Below are positions 54,892-62,772 of a stretch of 64,000 bases of DNA, in pieces; position 1 is the first letter of the stretch, and each line of letters begins with the position of its first letter. The position numbers and the translations under genes are program-made. The notes beneath the pieces were generated by a model. The model was not told the DNA's origin and did no database searches. It saw only the letters and a program-made list of their open reading frames with translations. The DNA comes from Novosphingobium terrae (GTDB taxonomy: Bacteria; Pseudomonadota; Alphaproteobacteria; Sphingomonadales; Sphingomonadaceae), in assembly GCF_017163935.1 (NCBI RefSeq), contig NZ_JABVZR010000001.1, positions 1,984,001 to 2,048,000 of the forward strand, given 5' to 3'.

Positions 54892-55502
54892 GCGCGACTG
54901 TTCCTTCCCGGATGATTGCGGCCCAGATCCAGAAGATAGGCCGAAATATCCTCGATTGTCATTATCTTGGCCTGCGGGCACTGCGCGATGGCAGCCTCAG
55001 GCATGGCGGTGGCATAGGCACCTTGGGGATTTTGCACAATGGCCGTTCCACCCGCATCGACGATGGTCTTGAGGCCCAAAGCGCCATCCTGATTGGCGCC
55101 GGTCAGCACGAGGCCGGTCAGCCCCTCGCCATAGGCATCGGCGGCGCTCTCGAACAGCACATCGATGGAGGGGCGCGAAAAGAACACCGGCTCCTCGCTG
55201 GAGAGCGACAATGTGTGATCCTGCTCGACCAGCAGATGGTAATCGGGAGGCGCGAAATAGGCGGTGCCGGGCTGGATAGGCTCCTTGTCCTCGGCCTCGC
55301 GCACGGAGATGGCGCATTTGGACTGGAACAGGTGAGCCAGCACGCTGTCACGGTCGGGGCGGATATGCACCACGATCAGGATCGGCAGCGGATAATCGGC
55401 GGGCAGCAGGGGCAACAGCTCGGACAGTGCCTGAAGCGCACCTGCCGAAGCGCCGATGACGATGGCTTCAGGGGGGAGGGCCTGATGGGAACGGTCGCTC
55501 AC
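54888..55502 (-). CDS. CheB-type methylesterase without receiver domain
   Basis: 204 residues, only the catalytic half of CheB (normal CheB is about 350 with a receiver domain). Catalytic Ser in VIGASAGALQAL, His in ILIVVHIRPDRDSVLA, Asp in LTGANQDGALGLKTI; PGTAYFAPPDYHLLVE and VQNPQGAYATAMPEAAI are family typical. Loss of the receiver means its activity is controlled by partners rather than by its own phosphorylation. Four-base overlaps with cheR and the downstream kinase. No chemoreceptor or CheA is encoded here. Confidence 0.93.
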   Translation of the reverse strand: MSDRSHQALPPEAIVIGASAGALQALSELLPLLPADYPLPILIVVHIRPDRDSVLAHLFQSKCAISVREAEDKEPIQPGTAYFAPPDYHLLVEQDHTLSLSSEEPVFFSRPSIDVLFESAADAYGEGLTGLVLTGANQDGALGLKTIVDAGGTAIVQNPQGAYATAMPEAAIAQCPQAKIMTIEDISAYLLDLGRNHPGRNSRA

Positions 55503-56353
55503 CGATCCAGCCTTTGGTAAATCTTGTCACCCGGCGCCAATTCGCTGAAACTGGCGGTATGCTGCGAAAAGCGCAGGCTCTCCTTCGAACCCAGCCCGAG
55601 GAAGCCCTTGCGTGCCAGCGAATCCTTGAACAGCCCCACCGCGCGATCCTGCAGGGGCCGGTCGAAATAGATCAGCACATTGCGGCAGGAGATCAGATGC
55701 ATCTCCGCAAAGACGGCATCGGTGACCAGGCTGTGATCGGAAAAGACCACGCGGTTGCGCAAGCTCTTGTCGAAGGCGCCCTTGCCATAGGCGGCAGTGT
55801 AATAGTCCGAGAGCGAGGATTTGCCGCCCGATTTGCGGTGGTTCTCGGTGAAGAGCTGGAAGCGATCGAGGTCGTAGATCCCCGCCTCCGCCTTGGCCAG
55901 CGCGTCCTGATTGATGTCGGTGGCGTAGAACAGGGTGCGCTGCTCCAGTCCTTCCTCACGAAAGAGGATGACGAAGGAATAAAGCTCCTCGCCCGTGCTG
56001 CAACCCGCGATCCAGATGCGCAGACTGGGATAGGTGCGCAGATGCGGGATCACCTTCTCGCGGATCGCCTTGAAATAGGAGGGATCGCGAAAGACCTCGC
56101 TGACCTGCACCGTCAGATAGGAGAGCAGGCGCGGCAGCATATCGGGATCATGCAGCACATCATGCTGAAGCGCCGAAATGCTGCGATAGCCTAACTGCTC
56201 GCGCGCCTGCCTCAGCCGCCGCTTGATCGAGGCCTGAGCGTAATTGCGGAAATCATAGTGATAGCGCCGGTACAGCCCTTCGAGCAGAAGGTGGATTTCA
56301 ATATCCTCCACCCGCTCGCTGAGGAGACCGGTGCTCACAGGCTCCTCGCTCAT
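55499..56353 (-). CDS. CheR-type protein methyltransferase
   Basis: SAM-dependent glutamyl methyltransferase, 284 residues. It has an N-terminal CheR helix bundle (YHYDFRNYAQASIKRRL, LLSYLTVQVSEVFRDPSYF) and the SAM-binding motif IWIAGCSTGEELYSF, in which the usual Pro after GEE is Leu, then FYATDINQDALAKAEAGIY and LISCRNVLIYFDRPLQ. Overlaps the hybrid kinase stop and cheB by four bases each. In the absence of chemoreceptors the likely target is the neighbouring membrane kinase or an unlinked receptor. Confidence 0.93.
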   Translation of the reverse strand: MSEEPVSTGLLSERVEDIEIHLLLEGLYRRYHYDFRNYAQASIKRRLRQAREQLGYRSISALQHDVLHDPDMLPRLLSYLTVQVSEVFRDPSYFKAIREKVIPHLRTYPSLRIWIAGCSTGEELYSFVILFREEGLEQRTLFYATDINQDALAKAEAGIYDLDRFQLFTENHRKSGGKSSLSDYYTAAYGKGAFDKSLRNRVVFSDHSLVTDAVFAEMHLISCRNVLIYFDRPLQDRAVGLFKDSLARKGFLGLGSKESLRFSQHTASFSELAPGDKIYQRLDR

Positions 56354-59300
56354 CGCGGCATCCAGACGCGCACCAGCGACAGCAGCTTGTCCACATCCAG
56401 CGGCTTGGCCATATAGTCATTGGCCCCCGCCTCGATGCAGCGCTCCTGATCGTCGGGCATGGCCTTGGCGGTGAGCGTGATCACCGGCAACGCCTTCCAC
56501 GCCGGATTGCTGCGGATGGCGCGGGTGGCGGCAAGTCCGTCCATCACCGGCATCATCACATCCATCAGCACCAGATCGACCGCCAGCTCATTCTGAACCG
56601 AGGCCTTGTCCAGCATCTCCAGCGCCTCGCGCCCGTTGCGCGCGATCTCCACGATGGCACCGCGCGGCTCAAGGATGTTGGTCAGCGCATAGACGTTGCG
56701 GATATCATCCTCGACCACCAGAATGCGGCGGCCCTCAAGGATGGCATCGCGATGCGCCGCCTTGCGGATCATCTTCTGCTGCTCGTCCGACAGGTCCGAA
56801 ACGACCTGATGCAGGAACAGGCTCACCTCATCGAGCAGACGCTCGGGCGATTTGGCACCCTTGATGATGATCGATTTGGAATAACGCCGCAGCTTTTGTT
56901 CATCGTCAGCCGACAGGTCGCGCCCGGTGTAGACGATCACCGGCGGGAAGGAATAGGCCTCCTCGCGGCTGAGCGTTTCGAGCAGCGAATAGCCCGAGGC
57001 ATCGGGCAAAGACAGATCCAGCACCATGCAGTCAAAGGTCTGCACCTTCAGCAGATCCAGACACTCCGCCGCCGTACCCGCCGCCACCGTCTCGACATCC
57101 TGAGAGGCCAGCAGGCGTTCGACAGCATCGCGCTGCACGGCATCGTCTTCCACCACCAGCACGCGATGCATGCGCTGGGAGAGCTTGGCCTCCAGCCGGC
57201 GCAGCACCTCGGCCAGATCCTCGCGCTTCACGGGCTTGAGCATATAGCCCACCGCGCCCAGCGAGAGCGCCGTCTGCGCATGATCGCTGCCGGAGACGAC
57301 ATGGATCGGAATATGGCGCGTTTCCACATCGCGCTTCAGCCGGTCCAGCACGGAAAGGCCGGACTGATCGGGCAAGCCCACATCCAGCACCACGGCGCTG
57401 GGCATATGCTGCCGCGCCAGCGCCAGAGCCTCTTCCGCCGTGCTGGCCACCAGCGCCTGGAAACCCATTTCGCGCGAGAGATCGCGCAGAATGCCGGCGA
57501 AGGTATCGTCATCCTCGATCACCAGCAGGATGCGGCGGGTGGCATCGGGTGTGCTGTCATCGAGATGATCGCGGTCGTCCTCCACCTTGCGCGGCAGGGG
57601 TATGGGCGCCAGCGGCTGCGCGCCGGGTTCTTCGGCCACCGGCAATGCGGCGGGCGCGGCAGGGCGATCCTGCCGGGCCACAACCGCTGCCGGATCATAG
57701 GTCACGGGGATCTCCACCGTGAAGGTGCTGCCCTGCCCCAGCGCGCTGCGCAGGCTGATCGTGCCGCCCAGCAGCCGCGCCAGCTCGCGCGAGATCGAGA
57801 GCCCCAGCCCGGTGCCGCCATATTTGCGGCTGATCGTGCCATCGGCCTGACGGAAAGCGTCGAAAACGCTGTGCTGCTGCTCGGGCGTCATGCCGATGCC
57901 GGTATCGCGCACCGCCAGCGCCACGCGCCCCTCGGCAGCTCGGCGGATGGTCAGATCGACCTTGCCCTGCTCGGTGAACTTGAACGCGTTCGACAGCAGG
58001 TTCTTGAGCACCTGCTGCAGGCGATGGGCATCGGTCTCGATCAGCGGCGGGCATTCGGGCGCGATCTCCACCGCGAACTCCAGCTTGCGCTCGCGCGCGA
58101 CGGGATCGAAGGTCTGCTGCACCTCCTTGACCAGCCGTTCCACCGCCACGCTTTCGGGGCGGATTTCGACATGCCCGGCCTCGATCTTGGAGAGGTCGAG
58201 AATATCGTTGATCAGATTGAGCAGATCGCTGCCCGAGGACTGGATGGTGCGGGCAAACTTCACCTGCTCGGCGGTGAGGTTCTCCAGCGGATTGTCCGAG
58301 AGCAGCTTGGCCAGAATCAGCAACGAATTGAGCGGCGTGCGCAGCTCATGGCTCATATTGGCGAGGAAATCGGACTTGTACTGGCTGGCCTGCTCCAGCT
58401 CGCGGGCCTTCAGCTGCACGGAAGCGGCGGTGCGTGACAGCTCGTCGCGCTGCACCTCCAGCTGCTGGGTCTGCTCTTCCAGCTGGGCGTTGGTGGTTTC
58501 CAGCTCCGCCTGCTGCTGCTCCAGCCGCACTTGCGACTCTTTCAGCGCCCGGCTCTGCTCTTCCAGTTCCTCGTTGGAGACGCGCAGCTCCTCGGCCTGA
58601 ACCTGCAGCTCTTCCGACTGACGCTGGGTTTCCTCGACCAGATCCTGCAATTCGCTGCGATAATCGGCGGAGCGGATCGCCACACCAATCGCCTCACCGG
58701 CATGATCCAGCAGCGCCAGCGCCAGATCGTCCATCTTATGGATAAAGCCCAGCTCGATCACGGCATTGACGCCGCCCTCAAAGCCCGCCGTGGAAACGAT
58801 CAGATCGCGCGGACGGTCACGCCCCAGCGCCGAACCGATGGTGAGATAGCCTTCAGGCACATCGCGGATAACGATGGACCGCCCCTCGGCAGCGGCCTGC
58901 CCCAGCAGCCCCTCGCGCGGGCCGAAGCGTTCAGGCAACGGCGCGTCGGCAGGCACGCCATAGCTGGCCACCCGGCGATACTCCCCGCCCGAGCGCACGA
59001 ACAGCGCCCCGGCATGAGCATCGAGATAACGCGCCAGAAACTGCAGGATGTTCTCGCCCAGTTCATCGGTCCGCTGGTCACCCTGCATGGCGGCGGACAG
59101 GCCGACCTGACCGGACTGCAACCAGTCCTGCCGCTGCCGCGCTGCCGTGGAGCGTATCATCAGAATGCCGACCACACCCGTCAGCACCATCCCCAGCAGG
59201 CCGGAAAGAATGCCGCTGGCCAGCGCTGTCTCATAGGCGCCATCCATTTCAGTGAGGCGCTGCTGGCGCAGGCTGGCTTCTTCCTGGTTCATCACCGCAA

Positions 59301-59802
59301 GCTGGGTGCGGATCGTGTCCATCTCCGCCTTGCCCCGGTCTGACAGCACCACGGCCAAAGCGGCCTCACTGCCCCTTGTACGGCGCAATTCGATGGTCTC
59401 GCGCAATTCGGCCAGCTTGGCATCGATATGCACGCGCAGCGCGGCAATGCGCCCCTGCTGGCGGGGATTGTCGCTCGTCAGGGCCTGGAGATCGCCCAGC
59501 TGCGTTTTCAGCGAAAGCACTGCCGCATTATAGGGCTCCAGATAGCGCTCGCTGTCGGTCAGCAGATAGCCGCGCTGGCCCGTCTCGGCATCCTTCACGC
59601 TGGAGAGCAGCTCATCCAGCGTGGTGATCACCTCATGCGAATGGATGATCCTCTCATTGTCATCTTTCAGCGTGCGGATGTTGTACCAGGACACACCGCC
59701 CACGATCAGGAAGAACAGCAGAACGGCGGCAAGGCCGGTCATCACGACAGGGTCCGCCAGAGATTTGCGCTTGAGGCTGGCGGGCGCAGGCTTGTTTGTC
59801 AT
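56350..59802 (-). CDS. CHASE3-GAF hybrid histidine kinase with three receiver domains
   Basis: About 1,150 residues. Helix near 20-42, CHASE3 periplasmic sensor (HSHEVITTLDELLSSVKDAE, GQRGYLLTDSERYLEPY), helix near 185-215, GAF domain (about 235-395), a Glu/Gln-rich coiled coil, dimerisation domain with His in NMSHELRTPLNSLL (about 510), ATPase domain (KNLLSNAFKFTEQG, GGTGLGLSISREL), then three receivers with Asp in VVLDVGLPDQSG, MVLDLSLPDASG and LMDVMMPVMDG. ATG 59802 is chosen because the upstream extension is Pro/Arg-rich and non-membrane. Heads an operon with cheR, cheB and a second kinase. Confidence 0.93.
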   Translation of the reverse strand: MTNKPAPASLKRKSLADPVVMTGLAAVLLFFLIVGGVSWYNIRTLKDDNERIIHSHEVITTLDELLSSVKDAETGQRGYLLTDSERYLEPYNAAVLSLKTQLGDLQALTSDNPRQQGRIAALRVHIDAKLAELRETIELRRTRGSEAALAVVLSDRGKAEMDTIRTQLAVMNQEEASLRQQRLTEMDGAYETALASGILSGLLGMVLTGVVGILMIRSTAARQRQDWLQSGQVGLSAAMQGDQRTDELGENILQFLARYLDAHAGALFVRSGGEYRRVASYGVPADAPLPERFGPREGLLGQAAAEGRSIVIRDVPEGYLTIGSALGRDRPRDLIVSTAGFEGGVNAVIELGFIHKMDDLALALLDHAGEAIGVAIRSADYRSELQDLVEETQRQSEELQVQAEELRVSNEELEEQSRALKESQVRLEQQQAELETTNAQLEEQTQQLEVQRDELSRTAASVQLKARELEQASQYKSDFLANMSHELRTPLNSLLILAKLLSDNPLENLTAEQVKFARTIQSSGSDLLNLINDILDLSKIEAGHVEIRPESVAVERLVKEVQQTFDPVARERKLEFAVEIAPECPPLIETDAHRLQQVLKNLLSNAFKFTEQGKVDLTIRRAAEGRVALAVRDTGIGMTPEQQHSVFDAFRQADGTISRKYGGTGLGLSISRELARLLGGTISLRSALGQGSTFTVEIPVTYDPAAVVARQDRPAAPAALPVAEEPGAQPLAPIPLPRKVEDDRDHLDDSTPDATRRILLVIEDDDTFAGILRDLSREMGFQALVASTAEEALALARQHMPSAVVLDVGLPDQSGLSVLDRLKRDVETRHIPIHVVSGSDHAQTALSLGAVGYMLKPVKREDLAEVLRRLEAKLSQRMHRVLVVEDDAVQRDAVERLLASQDVETVAAGTAAECLDLLKVQTFDCMVLDLSLPDASGYSLLETLSREEAYSFPPVIVYTGRDLSADDEQKLRRYSKSIIIKGAKSPERLLDEVSLFLHQVVSDLSDEQQKMIRKAAHRDAILEGRRILVVEDDIRNVYALTNILEPRGAIVEIARNGREALEMLDKASVQNELAVDLVLMDVMMPVMDGLAATRAIRSNPAWKALPVITLTAKAMPDDQERCIEAGANDYMAKPLDVDKLLSLVRVWMPR

Positions 59803-60148
59803 GGAGGCTTTCAGAAAGGGGCGTGGCAGGCGGGGGATATGTGGAGGAGATCTGTCTGCCGTCAACAGATCATGGGGTTGTTGCGGGGCACAATTATGCG
59901 GTTTTCCGCTTTCTGGCCTATGCGCATCATCTCCCCGGTCTCCCCTGAACCACCGGCATAGAACAGCGCGGTTACCCAAAGGTTCCATGGTTACCGGAAG
60001 ATAAGCAAATTTTTCCGAGAGCTATGCGCCACGGCTGATCTGGGGAGCATTCCACATCCCTGAACGCCAAGGCATGGGAACAGCCTTTCCTCCCAACCTT
60101 TTACGTAGCAAACTGCAAGCCCGCCACCAGACCTGTGATGGAGCAACC
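59803..60148. other. 346-base divergent intergenic region
   Basis: Lies between the hybrid kinase operon (leftward) and the SRPBCC gene (rightward). It contains an inverted repeat GATCTGT (59849-59855) / ACAGATC (59865-59871), which would be in the kinase mRNA leader, and a direct repeat GGTTACC at 59970-59976 and 59989-59995. No clear promoter, RNA gene or small ORF could be supported. Confidence 0.4.
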
Positions 60149-60601
60149 ATGAACCGCCACGCCCCCATCGATCATGATCCGACGCTGTTTGATCCGCTTC
60201 CCGCGCGGTCGATCTCGGTGATCATCGCTTGCGGGTTTGACGAGGCTTATGGCTTCACCCGCCAGCCGGAGAATTTCCCGCGCTGGGCTTCGGGTTTTGC
60301 CTCATCGCTGCGACAGGAGGGGCCGGCGTGGGCGGCCAAAACCCCTCAGGGTGAGGCGCGGGTATTGTTCAGCCCGCCCAACCCCTATGGTATCCTCGAC
60401 CACTGGGTCGCCCTGCCCCGCCAGGCAGAAATTTATATTCCGCTGCGGATGATCGCCAATGGCAGCGGCACGCTGGTGGTGTTCACCCTGTTCCGCCAGC
60501 CGGGCATGGATGATGCCGCTTTCGAGCGTGATGCGGCTATGGTCGAAAAGGATCTTCGCGCCCTCAAGACCCTGCTGGAGGGGCTAAAGGGCGCGACATA
60601 G
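60149..60601 (+). CDS. SRPBCC-family protein
   Basis: A 150-residue protein with the pattern of a START/polyketide-cyclase-like hydrophobic-ligand fold: ISVIIACGFDEAYGFTRQPE then FPRWASGF, a central LDHWVALPRQAEIYIPLRMI, LVVFTLFRQPGMDDAAF and a long C-terminal helix VEKDLRALKTLLEGL. ATG 60149 has GGAG eight bases upstream. Ligand and role unknown. The next ORF on the other strand ends two bases after its stop. Confidence 0.75.
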   Translation: MNRHAPIDHDPTLFDPLPARSISVIIACGFDEAYGFTRQPENFPRWASGFASSLRQEGPAWAAKTPQGEARVLFSPPNPYGILDHWVALPRQAEIYIPLRMIANGSGTLVVFTLFRQPGMDDAAFERDAAMVEKDLRALKTLLEGLKGAT

Positions 60602-60603
60602 CT

Positions 60604-60804
60604 TCAGCCCTTCGGCGTCACCCAGACCTCGACCGGCGCCACGAATTTGCCCGGCGCGGGCTTGCCGACATGCACCCGGTCGGCGGTGACCAGCTCTCCG
60701 CTGGTGAGGTTGAAGCTTACCCAGGGCTTGGGCATGCGCCCGAAGGTCATTTTCTGGATCGGTTGGCCCGTGGCCGAATTCATGATGGTGGCGATGATGC
60801 TCAT
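60604..60804 (-). CDS. Small hypothetical protein (66 residues)
   Basis: Not recognised. Begins MSIIATIMNSATGQPIQKMT and ends APVEVWVTPKG; looks like a short beta-rich soluble protein. Support comes from its tight convergent fit (two bases) with the SRPBCC gene and from protein-like composition rather than the Arg/Pro/Ala-rich pattern of spurious frames. The ribosome site is weak, so the gene remains tentative. Confidence 0.5.
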   Translation of the reverse strand: MSIIATIMNSATGQPIQKMTFGRMPKPWVSFNLTSGELVTADRVHVGKPAPGKFVAPVEVWVTPKG

Positions 60805-60904
60805 CGGCGCGCCGCTAGACCTATCGGGCTTGCCGCGTCCACCATGCCCATCGGGTTATCCACCAGCCGATGGCAGGCCCGCAAAGCCGCAATCGATATG
60901 TGCG

Positions 60905-60933
60905 TTGACAAGAAAAATTATGTACGAAATAGT
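60905..60933 (+). promoter_or_regulatory. Candidate sigma-70-type promoter of carboxylesterase gene
   Basis: TTGACA (60905-60910) followed after 17 bases by AATAGT (four of six matches to TATAAT), about 85 bases before ATG 61017. The region is AT-rich against its surroundings. Confidence 0.35.
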
Positions 60934-61016
60934 CCCCTCAAGATTTGATCCGCGCAAAAATCGGATAAATCATCGCTGAGAGTGCAGAAAAAAGCGCTCC
61001 GGCGACAGGAGAGAGG

Positions 61017-62714
61017 ATGAACCGGATGGTGACTGGATCAAGGCATCGCACATACCTTGCGACGTCGGCAAGCGTGCTGCTGTGTATCGCTTCCACCGCG
61101 CTTCAGGCGCAGGTTCTCGAAAGCGTTCCTCCCATCGACACCACATCGGGCGCGGTGACAGGCACTGTGCTGGAGGGCGGTGTGAAGGCCTGGTTGGGCG
61201 TGCCCTTTGCCAAGCCGCCGCTCTATGATCTGCGCTGGCAACCGCCTCAAGCGATCCACTGGAACGGCGTCTACAACGCCGACCGCAAGATGCCCGAATG
61301 CATGCAGGTTCTGCGCCCGCATGACATCAACAATTACTTCGGCGAGGAAGCATCGTCCGAAAACTGCCTCTACCTCAACATCTGGGCGCCTCCGGGCAGC
61401 AAGCCCGCCGACAAGCGTCCGGTGGTGGTCTTTATCTATGGCGGCGGCTCGACCATCGGCTCGGCGGGCAGCCCGATGTATGATGGTGCCGATCTGGCGA
61501 AAAAGGGCGTGGTCTATGTGACGATCGCCTATCGTCTGGGCATTCTGGGCTGGATGGCCCATCCCGAGCTGACGAAGGAACAGGGCGGCCATTCGGGCAA
61601 TTACGGCTATCTCGACCAGAGCTTTGCCCTGCGCTGGGTGCATGACAACATCGCCCGTTTCGGCGGGGATGCGGATCGGGTCACCATCGCGGGCCAGTCG
61701 GCGGGGGCGGGATCGGTCAGTGCGCAGATGCATAGTCCGCTGTCGAAGGGGCTGTTCTCGGGGGCCTTCATGTCATCCACCTGCAGCATCGGCACCGGCA
61801 CCCTGCCAAGCCTAGCCGATGGCGAGAAAGTGGGGCTGGAAATCCAGAAGCGGCTGGGCGCCAACTCGCTTGAGGATCTGCGCTATATCGCTGCCGACCA
61901 GCTGATCCGCCTGCAGGCCGAAACGCAGGTGGGCTACAGCAACACCGGCGGCGTCAAGGCGACACCAGTCCTCGACGGCTATTTCTTCACCCGGCAGAAA
62001 CCGGAAGCCGCCAGCACTCATGCCATGAGCGACGTGCCGGTTCTGGCCAATTTCAACAGCGGGGAATCCGCAGGCCTGTTCTATGCCGCCCATACGGTGG
62101 AGCAGTACCGCAACCTCGCCCGGACATATTACGGCGACAAGGCCGATGCTTTCCTCAAACTCTATCCGGTAAGGAGCGATGCCGAGGTTGCGCCCACCGC
62201 CGCCAGAATCGCGCGGGAAGCCGCCATTGCCTACAACTCGCGCCAGTGCGGGGTAATTCAGGCGAAATACAACAGATCGCCGGTCTATATCTCGATGTAT
62301 GACCGCAAGCATCCCTATGCGCCGGGCGCGCACGTGGGCGATCAGGACCCGGCCACCATCGGCGCCTATCACAATGCCGACATCATCTACTGGTTCGACA
62401 ATCTGGATGTCTTCAACGCCATCCGCCACACCCGCGACTGGACCGCAACCGACCGCGCTCTGGCCGGCACCATGTCCGATGCGCTGGTCGCCTTCGCCGC
62501 CAACCGCGATCCCTCGACACCGGCACTGGGCTGGCCCGCATGGTCGGCGAAGAGCGATGGTTTCATGCGCTTTTCCAGCAAGGGGCAGTTCGAACCCTTC
62601 AACACCAAAGCCATGGAATGGCTGGCAGCGAACAAGCCTGAAGCCGCGGCTTTGCCCAGCGGTGGCGGCATGGGCGCGCCGGGCATGATCAGCGGCAAGG
62701 GGCCGCGAGACTGA
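61017..62714 (+). CDS. Secreted type-B carboxylesterase/lipase
   Basis: Alpha/beta-hydrolase ester hydrolase of 565 residues. ATG 61017 follows AGGAGAGAGG. Sec signal peptide: RHRTYLATSASVLLCIASTA then LQAQ. Type-B marks: VKAWLGVPFAKPP, ASSENCLYLNIWAPPG, oxyanion region VFIYGGGSTIGSAGSP, nucleophile Ser in VTIAGQSAGAGSVSAQM and the catalytic His region GAYHNADIIYWFDNL. The C-terminus is Gly/Pro-rich. A paralogue starts 58 bases downstream on the same strand, so the two are likely an operon acting on extracellular or periplasmic esters. Confidence 0.93.
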   Translation: MNRMVTGSRHRTYLATSASVLLCIASTALQAQVLESVPPIDTTSGAVTGTVLEGGVKAWLGVPFAKPPLYDLRWQPPQAIHWNGVYNADRKMPECMQVLRPHDINNYFGEEASSENCLYLNIWAPPGSKPADKRPVVVFIYGGGSTIGSAGSPMYDGADLAKKGVVYVTIAYRLGILGWMAHPELTKEQGGHSGNYGYLDQSFALRWVHDNIARFGGDADRVTIAGQSAGAGSVSAQMHSPLSKGLFSGAFMSSTCSIGTGTLPSLADGEKVGLEIQKRLGANSLEDLRYIAADQLIRLQAETQVGYSNTGGVKATPVLDGYFFTRQKPEAASTHAMSDVPVLANFNSGESAGLFYAAHTVEQYRNLARTYYGDKADAFLKLYPVRSDAEVAPTAARIAREAAIAYNSRQCGVIQAKYNRSPVYISMYDRKHPYAPGAHVGDQDPATIGAYHNADIIYWFDNLDVFNAIRHTRDWTATDRALAGTMSDALVAFAANRDPSTPALGWPAWSAKSDGFMRFSSKGQFEPFNTKAMEWLAANKPEAAALPSGGGMGAPGMISGKGPRD

Positions 62715-62772
62715 CATTCCTCTATGGGGGCAAGACACAGAACGCCCCGATCACCCTTTCAAGGACCAGCGC

